DNA of 64,000 nt from Cesiribacteraceae bacterium YIM B00369 (GTDB lineage Bacteria; Bacteroidota; Bacteroidia; Cytophagales; Cyclobacteriaceae): the NCBI GenBank assembly GCA_017948555.1, contig JAFMYY010000003.1:239682-303681 (forward strand). The letters are read 5' to 3'. The position numbers were made by a program, and so were the translations under genes. Shown here in pieces: positions 18,672 through 27,189 of this stretch. The notes under the pieces are model-generated. The model did no database searches. It was given only the letters and a program-made list of their open reading frames with translations, and was not told where the DNA came from. How positions within the stretch are numbered: position 1 is the first letter of the stretch; each line of letters begins with the position of its first letter.

Positions 18672-19076
18672 TTATTTTACCTGCTCTGTTTCCGCAAGCA
18701 TTGGCGTTCCTCTTTTACACAACTGAACAGCCAGTCCCCATGGGTCCCGCATCATTACCAGATGGGTGCCATCTTCCAGCTTATCGTTGCTTACCACACT
18801 TGCCCCTGCCTTTTGCAGGCGGTCCTTATCCTTTGCGGGATTTTCCGAAACAAATGCAAGGTGCACCAAAAGCGGGTTCATTTCCCGGTACGGGGGCACC
18901 TCACCGGCAGGGTTATTATAAATTTCAATCATGATCCTGCCACTGTCGTCAGCCAAAAAGGTCATAAAAGGAGCTTTTTCAACCTGCTTTACTATTTTCA
19001 AACCAAGGTGTTCCACATACCACTCAGCCATAGCCGGCGGGTTTTCCACATTGAGGGCAAAATGTTCTAACTTCAT
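18672..19076 (-). CDS. VOC-superfamily (glyoxalase/bleomycin-resistance fold) protein
   Basis: Small protein of 134 residues with the paired beta-alpha-beta-beta-beta VOC fold: KLEHFALNVENPPAMAEWYVE at the N terminus, IMIEIYN, LLVHLAFVSENP and the closing DPWGLAVQLC. Candidate metal ligands are His5, a Glu in IMIEI and a His in LLVHL. The usual last Glu is Gln (VQL). No signal peptide, so cytoplasmic. It sits inside an operon of secreted pectin enzymes. The function is unknown; handling of a reactive keto-sugar or aldehyde from lyase products is speculation from context. Confidence 0.85.
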   Translation of the reverse strand: MKLEHFALNVENPPAMAEWYVEHLGLKIVKQVEKAPFMTFLADDSGRIMIEIYNNPAGEVPPYREMNPLLVHLAFVSENPAKDKDRLQKAGASVVSNDKLEDGTHLVMMRDPWGLAVQLCKRGTPMLAETEQVK

Positions 19077-19142
19077 ATTTTTTGATTTTTGTACCAGTAC
19101 CGCTTTTTATGAACAAAGCAGGACGGCTAAAATTATGGTGAA

Positions 19143-19913
19143 TTATTTATTATTTACTATTCTGTCAGCCAGACCCAAATTCTGTGCTTTTATCTCCGCC
19201 AGCACAATCTGGGCTACTTTACGGGCACCTAATTCGCTGAAGTGGGTATCATCCTCCTTGCCCTCAGGGTAATTCGGGTGTTCACCCGGTGCAAGATGCA
19301 GCAGCAGTAATTTAGAATATTCCGGCCCCATCTGCCTGTATAGCTCCTGTCCTTTTACATCTAAATCTATCAGCGGAACATTTTGCTCCCTGGCCACTGT
19401 ACGCACAATTTCAGCATATTTATCATGAGTACCTGTTACATTACCCTGCTCATCGAACTTCCTGCGGGCAACAGGAGTAAGGAGCACAGGTTTTGCCTTC
19501 TTCTTTTTGGTATCTTTCACATACTTTTCCAGGTTGGCTTTAAACTCATCTTCAGTGGTAGAACTTTTCTTGGTTTGCACCTCATCGTTGTGTCCAAACT
19601 GAATAAATACCCAGTCGCCCTTTTTTAAATTTTCAACCACAGGCTTCCAGCGGTTTTCCTCCATAAAAGTACGGGTACTTCTTCCGTTTTTCGCCCTGTT
19701 ATCAACCGTTACAGTAGAATCGAAAAAATGGACAAATGGCATGCCCCATCCTGTTTCAGGATATTTGTTTTCATCCTTGATGGACATGGTAGAGTCACCA
19801 ATCAGGTATATGGTAATTTTCTCAGGCTTTGCCTGTGCAAATGCCATTAAAATAAACAGGCCAAACAGCCAGTACTTACTTAAGATAGTTTTGGTTTTTG
19901 CGCTTTGAGTCAT
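19143..19913 (-). CDS. Rhamnogalacturonan acetylesterase-type SGNH hydrolase (CE12-like)
   Basis: Removes acetyl groups from pectin (rhamnogalacturonan I backbone by family analogy), 256 residues. Signal-like N terminus (YWLFGLFILMAFAQA). SGNH blocks are intact: IYLIGDSTMS (nucleophile Ser), KNGRSTRTF (Gly), FIQFGHND (Asn) and EDDTHFSELGA (Asp and His). It lies between the VOC gene and an alpha/beta-hydrolase in the PL1-led operon and is a paralogue of the gene at 28994. Acetyl removal would expose the chain to the neighbouring lyases. Confidence 0.92.
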   Translation of the reverse strand: MTQSAKTKTILSKYWLFGLFILMAFAQAKPEKITIYLIGDSTMSIKDENKYPETGWGMPFVHFFDSTVTVDNRAKNGRSTRTFMEENRWKPVVENLKKGDWVFIQFGHNDEVQTKKSSTTEDEFKANLEKYVKDTKKKKAKPVLLTPVARRKFDEQGNVTGTHDKYAEIVRTVAREQNVPLIDLDVKGQELYRQMGPEYSKLLLLHLAPGEHPNYPEGKEDDTHFSELGARKVAQIVLAEIKAQNLGLADRIVNNK

Positions 19914-19959
19914 GAATAATTGTTTTTAGCTTCTAACTTCTGAAATTGGAGGAAAAAGG

Positions 19960-20958
19960 TTATTTCTTCCGCTTTTTCTTATTATTATTTTGTTCAAATA
20001 CTTTATCAAGAAAGGTAAGAGTGTAATTTACCGTTGGCTCAAACCAGGGATGAAACAGCCAGAAGGAGTGCGGGGCATCCTCAAAATGATGTGTTTCGGT
20101 ATAAATTCCATGCTGATCCAGAATTTTTATCATATCCTGCCTGCCTGCCAGAAAACGGGGATATGAGCTGGCCAGGAAAAGTACAGGCGGAGTTTCCGGG
20201 CCGGCATGGGTTAAGGCTGAGGCTTCCTGCCAGTTTTCCGTGGCTTCATCATAGGAGCCTCCCAGCCATTGAGCCGCCATTGATCCTTCGCTGGAATCGG
20301 GGTGCTTAAAGGCCAGTACGCCGTCAATATCCACAATTGCCTGAAAACGGCTTGAATGTTCCTTATAATCGCCTTCACCTTCCAGTTTTTCCATTCCACC
20401 GGTGGTTCCCAGGAGGGCTGCCAGCTGGCCTCCGGCCGAAGAGCCTAAGACAGCTATTTGGGTGGTATCAAGTTTCAGCTCTTTTGCATGGGCCCGCATC
20501 CAGCGGACAGCCTGCTTCAGGTCATGAACAGCTGCAGGATAAGGTGCTTCCAGGGAGAGCCGGTACTCTGCTGCAACCGCCACATATCCATTTGCCGCCA
20601 GCTGCTGCGCTAAAGGCACCAGGAGCGACTTATCGCCGGTCCGCCACCCGCCCCCATGTATCAGGAGCACGCCGGGGTATCCTCCCTTACTTTTTTTCGC
20701 CGGGTAAAAAACATCGGCCATGAGCTCTCTTTCCCCTGATGTACGGTATACCACATCTCTTTTTTCCTTAACGCCTTTTGGCAGCTCTGCTCCGGCAATT
20801 TTTATAAAAGGATGATTCTTTTTATGCTTTTCATAAGCGCTTTGGATATTGTAGGAGGTATCGCGCGGAACACTACTCTTTTGAGCGTATGCAAAAAAAG
20901 GAATCAGTAACAATAGTACTATAAGCCTCATCTCTGAAAATATTAAACTGTTTTTCAT
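19960..20958 (-). CDS. Secreted alpha/beta-hydrolase esterase (BD-FAE/acetyl-esterase-like)
   Basis: Alpha/beta-hydrolase of 332 residues with a signal peptide (LIVLLLLIPFFAYAQ). The start at 20958 is used; an ATG at 20934 (MRLIVLL) is possible. Motifs: oxyanion LLIHGGGWRTGD, nucleophile elbow GSSAGG, and a late His in DAPHSFWLF. The HGGGW group includes esterases acting on acetylated or feruloylated plant glycans and pectin. It starts 4 bp after the PL1 gene (20962), so the two are surely co-transcribed. The exact ester bond is unknown. Confidence 0.88.
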   Translation of the reverse strand: MKNSLIFSEMRLIVLLLLIPFFAYAQKSSVPRDTSYNIQSAYEKHKKNHPFIKIAGAELPKGVKEKRDVVYRTSGERELMADVFYPAKKSKGGYPGVLLIHGGGWRTGDKSLLVPLAQQLAANGYVAVAAEYRLSLEAPYPAAVHDLKQAVRWMRAHAKELKLDTTQIAVLGSSAGGQLAALLGTTGGMEKLEGEGDYKEHSSRFQAIVDIDGVLAFKHPDSSEGSMAAQWLGGSYDEATENWQEASALTHAGPETPPVLFLASSYPRFLAGRQDMIKILDQHGIYTETHHFEDAPHSFWLFHPWFEPTVNYTLTFLDKVFEQNNNKKKRKK

Positions 20959-20961
20959 ATT

Positions 20962-23478
20962 CTATTCCACCAGCAACTTTTTCCTGTATTTTCCATTTGC
21001 CGTTTCCACCAGGTAAAAGTATACTCCCGGGCTTAATGCATGATTTATATACCCGGGCTTGTGTGTACCTGCATCAAAAGTTTTATTGATTACTTCCTGT
21101 ACCAGCTTACCGTCAGCTCTGAACAGGCTTATTTTTATTTCTCCTCTTTTTGAAAGCGTTACTTCAAAGGTAGTGGAGCCATTAAAAGGATTGGGGTACA
21201 TTTTCGGCTGAGTTTCCATGTCATTTTCACCGGAACCCGGGGCAATCCCCAGTGCTACTTCCGTGAATACAGCTGTTACAGATACATCTTCATGCATGGT
21301 AATGGTTAGTGGATTGGCATTTCCCTCAGCGCTACCCTCCCACTTTTCAAACTGCCAGCCCGGGCCTGCTTCAGCAGTCAGGATTACCGCTTCACCATCT
21401 TGAAAAGAATCTGCCGCACCTGCTATGGTGCCTTCTCCTTTTACCTCTGTAACCAGCCTGTGGCGGATGGGAGTAAAGATAGCTGTAATCTCCATATCTT
21501 CCTGTACTACAATAGTAGTGCCGGAGGCTGTTCCGGACAGGTCGCCGCTCCATTCAGTAAAGGCATAACCACCGGCCTGAACAGCAGTTATTGTCAGCTC
21601 AGTCCCTTTTTCATAATATCCTCCTTCAGGCGAAAATGAAACCGTGCCTCCGCCGGAGGGCTGGCTTGTTGCAGTTACACTATAATAACGGGGCTCCGCA
21701 ATTACATTTTCTGAACCAATTTCAAAGCTGCAGTCTGCAATAAAAACCCCGTCACCGCTTACCTCAATCCACTCTATATCGGCAAAAGCTGCAGATTCTA
21801 TGGTTTCAATCCTTACTTGATTCACTCCTTTTATCAGGGGCACGCTCACCGGGCTTGTAGTTAAATAGGAAGTGCTGCCATCAGGTTTAGGAAAAGTTAC
21901 ATTTTCCAAGGCTGTTGTCCCGTTTATAAGCAATTTTGCCGTTTCCACAGCTGAAGATCCTCCTCCTGCATACCTCCACTGTAATTCATAATTTCCGGCC
22001 GCCAGCACCTCCACTTTCCAGGTAATACCTTTACCAGCAGTATTCGACAGGTTAATTACCGTTCCGCTACCTGCAGTACGTAAACTGCCATCGTAACTAC
22101 AGAGCCCCATTTCCCCGCTGAAAGTGGCAGGAATCTGCACCTTGTCTCCGGATGTACCACCTCCGCCACCGGCAGATGCAAAATTTGCCACTACCGTTTT
22201 ATTATTATCCATGGTGATGGTAAGAGGGTTGTCCGTTCCGCCGGCATCTCCGCTCCAGCCATTAAAAGTAAAACCGGCCGCCGGAGTGGCATTTAAGGCA
22301 ACTGTTGCGCCTTCTGCATAAAGCCCGCCCGATGGATTAACGGTACCTTCACCTGTAACAGAAAGGGAAAGCCGGTATTCCGGTTCAGGTATTTCCCCTC
22401 CGTCTCCGGCCGGATCCGTTAAGCCTGTTCCTGCATTGGCAGCTACCACTGCAGCAACCTCATCCACAGGATCGGGAGTGTAATTATAGGGAAGGGTGGT
22501 GGCATTCCACCAGTCGCAGTCTGTTTGGGTAATGGAATTGTTGCCGGAAGTTCCTGTAAAAAGGTTTCCTCTTTCGCAGGCATAACCCTCGCCGGTAAAT
22601 TTGTTGGTGGAAACGGGCAGCTTTACATTTTCATATACGTTATTCTCCAGCAGTGCATGTGCGCCCTGCCGAATGGCTATGCCGTAGTCCGAAATGTTCT
22701 TAAAGTAATTATTGTACATATGCACTGCCCCCCATCGCAGACTCGGATTCCGCCCATCGGTGTTCTCAAAAAAATTATGATGAAAGGTTACCCTGATTTC
22801 ACGATCTGTCGCCTCCGCATTGGCATTATCGGTATGGCCGATGAGTACCGTTTTCATGTGGTCGTGGAAATGGTTCCAGGAAACAGTTACGAAGCGGGAG
22901 CCGTTCTTGATGTCCATCAGCCCGTCATAAGTATCTACTCCAATACCTTCACCAATAATACTGTGGAACTCATTATGGTCAATCCATACATGCTCACACG
23001 CATCAATAGTAAGCCCGTCGTTAGGGTAAAAAACCTCATGAATTTTAATATTCCGTATAATCACATTTTTATAATTCCTGAAGTTCAGTCCCACATTTTC
23101 AAGCTCCGCAGTACTGCCAAGCCCCAGCACCGACACATTTGCTCCCCGTTTAATGGTTATTACAGTGGAAGCATCAGCTGATATTTTCCCGCTGATGTAT
23201 ACTATTTCAGGGGAACTGTTATTTTCCCGCGAAGCGGCCCAGTTTTCCAGCTCCTGCAGGGTGCGGATGGTAATGATATTCCCCCCTGCCCCACCGGTAG
23301 TGGTCCGGTATTCCTGGCTGGCAACGGTTGCATAGCCTGTCATGCTGAAGTCCGGTTCACTTACTGCTTCTTCGTTTGCAGATAAACCCGCATTAAGAAA
23401 AGCAGCCGCAGGGTAGCTGTATACAACAACAGCTGCTAAAAGCAGCATAACAGATAAAAAGTGCCTGTGTTTTTTCAT
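20962..23478 (-). CDS. T9SS-secreted multidomain pectate lyase (PL1) with InlB-type repeats and CBM-like domain
   Basis: Extracellular pectate lyase of 838 residues. Signal peptide, then a PL1 beta-helix (about 45-345: VWIDHNEFH, YDGLMDIKNG, HMKTVLIGH, GRNPSLRWG with the likely catalytic Arg). Then an InlB/Listeria-type repeat (GFTFNGWSGDAGGTDNPLTI), a jelly-roll carbohydrate-binding-like domain about 440-575 (GITWKVEVLAAGNYELQWRY, CBM6/35-like), two more InlB-type repeats (FTEWSGDLSG, FEKWEGSAEGNANP), and a T9SS type A sorting domain (MYPNPFNGSTTFEV to KYRKKLLVE). It heads the minus operon 23478-16506, whose promoter carries a LacI-type operator. Confidence 0.95.
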   Translation of the reverse strand: MKKHRHFLSVMLLLAAVVVYSYPAAAFLNAGLSANEEAVSEPDFSMTGYATVASQEYRTTTGGAGGNIITIRTLQELENWAASRENNSSPEIVYISGKISADASTVITIKRGANVSVLGLGSTAELENVGLNFRNYKNVIIRNIKIHEVFYPNDGLTIDACEHVWIDHNEFHSIIGEGIGVDTYDGLMDIKNGSRFVTVSWNHFHDHMKTVLIGHTDNANAEATDREIRVTFHHNFFENTDGRNPSLRWGAVHMYNNYFKNISDYGIAIRQGAHALLENNVYENVKLPVSTNKFTGEGYACERGNLFTGTSGNNSITQTDCDWWNATTLPYNYTPDPVDEVAAVVAANAGTGLTDPAGDGGEIPEPEYRLSLSVTGEGTVNPSGGLYAEGATVALNATPAAGFTFNGWSGDAGGTDNPLTITMDNNKTVVANFASAGGGGGTSGDKVQIPATFSGEMGLCSYDGSLRTAGSGTVINLSNTAGKGITWKVEVLAAGNYELQWRYAGGGSSAVETAKLLINGTTALENVTFPKPDGSTSYLTTSPVSVPLIKGVNQVRIETIESAAFADIEWIEVSGDGVFIADCSFEIGSENVIAEPRYYSVTATSQPSGGGTVSFSPEGGYYEKGTELTITAVQAGGYAFTEWSGDLSGTASGTTIVVQEDMEITAIFTPIRHRLVTEVKGEGTIAGAADSFQDGEAVILTAEAGPGWQFEKWEGSAEGNANPLTITMHEDVSVTAVFTEVALGIAPGSGENDMETQPKMYPNPFNGSTTFEVTLSKRGEIKISLFRADGKLVQEVINKTFDAGTHKPGYINHALSPGVYFYLVETANGKYRKKLLVE

Positions 23479-23681
23479 AGGGATCAGTGATTAAATGAGG
23501 GACGGGAAGGCTGAATGATCGTAGGTATCCACAAAAAACACAACAGAAATAAACTGATGCAGTACTCTGAAGCATAAACATAATTCCGGTTGTGAAGCAT
23601 AATTTTTGGCCTTAGCAAATTAAACTAAACGGGTAATGAAAGTCAGACTAATGAGAACGCCGGCAGAACCCCTGAAGATGC

Positions 23682-23723
23682 GCAATCGATTGCATTTTAA
23701 GAAAAAACCGGCTGCTTTGCAAA
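23682..23723 (-). promoter_or_regulatory. Promoter plus LacI-type operator for the PL1/esterase/GH28 operon
   Basis: Minus strand: TTTG at 23723-23720, exactly 20 nt, TAAAAT at 23699-23694, then the perfect palindrome GCAATCGATTGC (23693-23682). The start codon is about 204 bp downstream. The layout is identical to the modules at 26870, 45716 and 46406. Confidence 0.85.
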
Positions 23724-23737
23724 TTATGTCCGGTATA

Positions 23738-23774
23738 TTAAAAAAAGCCCGGCCTGCAATTGCAAACCGGGCTT
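23738..23774 (-). terminator. Intrinsic terminator after the LamG-containing pectate lyase
   Basis: On the minus strand AAGCCCGG, a 14-nt loop containing GCAATTGC, CCGGGCTT, then a T-run (T7 including the end of the stem). It lies 24 bp past the stop of the gene at 23798, and just upstream of the next operon's promoter. Confidence 0.9.
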
Positions 23775-23797
23775 AGAAAGATGAATGAAACTTACTC

Positions 23798-26707
23798 CTA
23801 TTTTAAATAAATTACTTTCCTCACCGACTTACCCTCTGGTGTTTTTAATATGCAGAAGTATATTCCTTCAGCCAGATTATATTTCCGGGTATCCAGCCCT
23901 ACTCTGTAAGCACCCGGAGAAAGGGATGAATTGATAAAAGTATGCACCAGGCGATTACTCATATCGTATAAAGATAAAACAACTCTTTCCTCTTTGAGAA
24001 GTGTAATCTTTACCTCCAGCTGGTCCCGGAAAGGGTTTGGATAACATTTGAATTCTTCCACAATCTGCAAATCCTCCAGGCCTGTAATGGTTTCCTCTGC
24101 CATAGTAAATGACCAGATATCTCCACGCACTGTAAAGCCAGGCTCTGCCACTGCATCAACCCTCCAGAAATACTCTTCACCTGCTGCCACTTCATCTGTA
24201 ACTGCAAAACCTGCATCTTCCCGGTTTTCAGCGATAAGCTCCAGTGCCTCAGGGTCTGTTCCAAAGTAAAGGTTGTAAGTAACCGCCTCCCTTTCATTCC
24301 AGCTGAGCACCACTTCTTCTTCCGGATTCATATCGGCTGTTCCGCTTGCGGGAGATGGGTTTGTAGCTTTAAAGGCTGGTCCCTGATGGAGTCCTGCAAT
24401 TTCTCCCGCGGACAGACTATAATTATATATTCTCAGCTCATCCAGTTCACCCCGGAATGGCACATCAAGATCACTTGAATTTCCTACAATTAAAGGCTCA
24501 TCACTTCCTATGGCACTAACTGTATTGTCCCGCTGTTCCTGAATCAACCGGCCATTCACGTAAAGCCTCAGGGTTTTGGTGTCTCTGTCTCTTACAGCTA
24601 CAACATGCACCCATTCATCAGCAAGTACGTCAGCATTATCAGCACTTACTTCTGATTTGGTTACATCATCATCCACTGCAAAACGAATAAGCTCATCTTT
24701 CAGCTCTAAACCAAACCATTTACCGGTTGCCCCTGTGGTGGTGTTCCGGGCAAAAGTACCTTTGTGGAAAATATAAGCTGGCAAAGCATCCGTTGATCCT
24801 TTTATCCATACAGAAACAGAAAAGGAGTTATCATCAAATTTTAACTGATCCCCGGCAGGAATTTCTATATGATCTTCTGCAGCCACGCCGGAAAAGTCAA
24901 TTGCATTCCCGGAAATTCCCTGAGTCCGGGCGTGTTCATTCCCCGACACTACTCCATTATTTGCAAATGAGCTTTGGTCAGTCACTACCTTTCCTGCACT
25001 TTCATTAAAGCTCCAGTATCCTGCCAATCCTTCTAAACCAGGTTCGGCCGGGGAAGGCAGGGTGGTGGCAGATATAATATTCGTGTAGGTGGAGCTTTCA
25101 GTTGCACTTTCGGCTTTAAGCCTGTACTGGTAAATTGTTCCCGACTCCAGTTCTTCATCAGTGTAATTCTGTGTATTACCACCCAGCGTTGCAACCACAG
25201 CAAAATCACCCTCAGATCCGGCTCTTTCAAGAATAAGCTGCTCTGTTTCTGTCTCTTCCGTAGCCTCCCATCTAAGCTCAATACTGGTTCTGGTAATATT
25301 TCCTGTTGCAAATCCGAATGGTGGCCGTAAAAAATCAGCAGGCTCTGTAAGGAGCAATTCATTCAGATAATTTTCAAGATTTGTATAGCCATCTCCATTG
25401 ATATCCATATTCCTGTCGGCCGTGTTATTTGGGTCAAGCCCGTTTGCTTCTTCCCATGCATCCGGCATTCCGTCATTATCAGAATCCACAGGAGCGGGTG
25501 CTGATTGTAATTCGGGCCAGCCACCTACAGTTTCCTGGGTGTCAATAATTCCTCTTTCAGCTCCGTACGCTCCTCCATAAGTGGCTGTTCCGGTAGCTGT
25601 TTCCTGAATAATCCGCCTATCTACCGGATCGCGCCGCGGGTAAGAAGCACCTGCTTCAGCAAGCACGCTTTCATAAGCTTCCTCAGCTGTATGTTGTGTT
25701 TCCAGAGGCACTACATTAAATGGTTCATTCATGCGCACTGCATTTGAAGCTGGTTGAACTCCTCCACTCCAGTTATCGGCAGTTATAGCAGGAAAACCGG
25801 CAACAAAATTACCTTCAACATAATATTTACCCTTAGGGTCAGATAAAGTCGGGTTTACAATACGATATCTTTTTTCACCGCTTGTTAAAGCAGGACCTGA
25901 TTTGTAATAATTATTTACAATATTATGATTTCCCTTTTCACCTCCGTAAGCACTGTTGCCTGAGCCCCAGTTATAAATTACATTATTCCTGAAGTCTACA
26001 ATTTCGGTTTCAGGAGTAGTGTTGTAACGGGCGCCGTTAAAGCGGGGGTTTCTGCTTGAATGGTGAGCAAGAAGATTGTGGTGGAAAGATGCTTTCCTGC
26101 CTCCCCATATTCCTCCATAACCATGACGGCCTTTGCCATGCACAGATTCATACAAGCTTTCACTTAAAATACAATATTGAATAGTGAAGTTATCATTATC
26201 GTAAAAGCTGGCAGTTTCGTCGGTAGCCCAGCTCATGGAGCAGTGATCTATAATGATATCACTTTGATCTCTTCCCCATATAGCATCCAGTTCACGTCCT
26301 GAAATATCACCAGGGCGGAACCTGATATAACGAATGATAATATTGTTTGCCTCAACAACTACTCCTGCACCTTTTAAGGTTATACCGTCGCCTGGAGCAG
26401 TTTGCCCTGCAATGGTAAGGTTACCATTTCTGATCCGGATATCGCTGGCCAGTTCAATATTTCCTGAAACTTTAAATACGATGGTTCTTGCTCCACTCAT
26501 CTCAACCCCTTGCCGAAAGCTTCCCGGTCCGGAATTATCCAGGTTTGTTACTTCATAAACCACGCCTCCACGGCCACCGGATGTAAACCGGCCGGCTCCT
26601 TCGGCTCCCGGAAAAGCTAATTGCTGCCCCCGGGCCTGTAAGGATCCAAAGTTAAAAGCGGCAAATATTAATATGATATACCGCATAAAAATGTAATACT
26701 TTTTCAT
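23798..26707 (-). CDS. T9SS-secreted multidomain pectate lyase-like protein with FN3 and LamG domains
   Basis: Extracellular lyase of 969 residues. Signal peptide, then the beta-helix that begins LAFPGAEGAGRFTSGGRGG (about 28-400: IIIDHCSMSWATDE, HGYGGIWGGRKASFHHN, SSRNPRFNGAR with likely catalytic Arg), typical of PL1-type lyases in Bacteroidota. Then a calcium-binding DSDNDGMPDAWEE stretch, an FN3-like domain (about 465-550), a LamG jelly roll (about 560-770: GYWSFNESAGK, LYVNGRLIQEQ), a second FN3-like module, and a T9SS sorting domain (CYPNPFRDQLEV to VRKVIYLK). Single-gene unit with its own LacI-operator promoter and terminator. The catalytic part resembles the lipoprotein at 35834. Confidence 0.94.
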   Translation of the reverse strand: MKKYYIFMRYIILIFAAFNFGSLQARGQQLAFPGAEGAGRFTSGGRGGVVYEVTNLDNSGPGSFRQGVEMSGARTIVFKVSGNIELASDIRIRNGNLTIAGQTAPGDGITLKGAGVVVEANNIIIRYIRFRPGDISGRELDAIWGRDQSDIIIDHCSMSWATDETASFYDNDNFTIQYCILSESLYESVHGKGRHGYGGIWGGRKASFHHNLLAHHSSRNPRFNGARYNTTPETEIVDFRNNVIYNWGSGNSAYGGEKGNHNIVNNYYKSGPALTSGEKRYRIVNPTLSDPKGKYYVEGNFVAGFPAITADNWSGGVQPASNAVRMNEPFNVVPLETQHTAEEAYESVLAEAGASYPRRDPVDRRIIQETATGTATYGGAYGAERGIIDTQETVGGWPELQSAPAPVDSDNDGMPDAWEEANGLDPNNTADRNMDINGDGYTNLENYLNELLLTEPADFLRPPFGFATGNITRTSIELRWEATEETETEQLILERAGSEGDFAVVATLGGNTQNYTDEELESGTIYQYRLKAESATESSTYTNIISATTLPSPAEPGLEGLAGYWSFNESAGKVVTDQSSFANNGVVSGNEHARTQGISGNAIDFSGVAAEDHIEIPAGDQLKFDDNSFSVSVWIKGSTDALPAYIFHKGTFARNTTTGATGKWFGLELKDELIRFAVDDDVTKSEVSADNADVLADEWVHVVAVRDRDTKTLRLYVNGRLIQEQRDNTVSAIGSDEPLIVGNSSDLDVPFRGELDELRIYNYSLSAGEIAGLHQGPAFKATNPSPASGTADMNPEEEVVLSWNEREAVTYNLYFGTDPEALELIAENREDAGFAVTDEVAAGEEYFWRVDAVAEPGFTVRGDIWSFTMAEETITGLEDLQIVEEFKCYPNPFRDQLEVKITLLKEERVVLSLYDMSNRLVHTFINSSLSPGAYRVGLDTRKYNLAEGIYFCILKTPEGKSVRKVIYLK

Positions 26708-26869
26708 AAGCTTTTTATATTTATTCCAACTCCTTTATTATTCATTTTTCTATTTGAAATTTTCTTTGGCAATGTTATTTCAAAGCATCATCCTCCATTG
26801 ATTTATCTATAATAATCTTTTGATTATATTACAATAAGAGTAAAAGGCAGCCTTTTCGCGAATACAAGT

Positions 26870-26911
26870 GCAATCGATTGCATTTTAATAAAAAACGGGC
26901 TCTTATACAAA
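26870..26911 (-). promoter_or_regulatory. Promoter plus LacI-type operator for the LamG-containing pectate lyase
   Basis: Minus strand: TTTG at 26911-26908, exactly 20 nt, TAAAAT at 26887-26882, then TGCAATCGATTGCA-type perfect palindrome with core 26881-26870. The start codon is 162 bp downstream. The operator sits over the expected transcription start. Confidence 0.85.
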
Positions 26912-27121
26912 TACAGAAACTATTTCCCTCCTGAACTTAAAATAAAATTCATTCCTTCGAATTCTTTTTTATCATATATGTTTTCAGGTAAGTACCATGA
27001 CAGATTAAATTAAGTATAACCAGATTTGTCATTCAGGAGGAAACTTGTTATTAAATACCATAAAGGATTGTTTTCCGGCAAAATGATTAGTAAACAGCAC
27101 TCAAAATCGTACCCATTACCC

Positions 27122-27177
27122 ATAAAACAGCTGTTTTATTGATAGTACTGCATGGCCTGGCTTCTGCCTGCAGTACT
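27122..27177 (-). terminator. Paired palindromes after GH28 operon, possible terminator
   Basis: An 18-bp perfect palindrome ATAAAACAGCTGTTTTAT (27122-27139) lies next to a second inverted repeat, AGTACTGCA (27144-27152) with TGCAGTACT (27169-27177). Both lie just past the GH28 stop at 27190. There is no T-run after the second hairpin, but the long gap that follows fits an operon end here. Confidence 0.4.
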
Positions 27178-27189
27178 TTCAATCCTTAC

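Larger units (their letters stand above)
26708..27189. other. Intergenic region with operator promoter and hairpins
   Basis: 482 bp between two minus-strand genes. It contains the operator promoter of the downstream lyase (26870-26911) and, next to the GH28 stop, two palindromic structures (27122-27177). No gene is supported. Confidence 0.65.
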
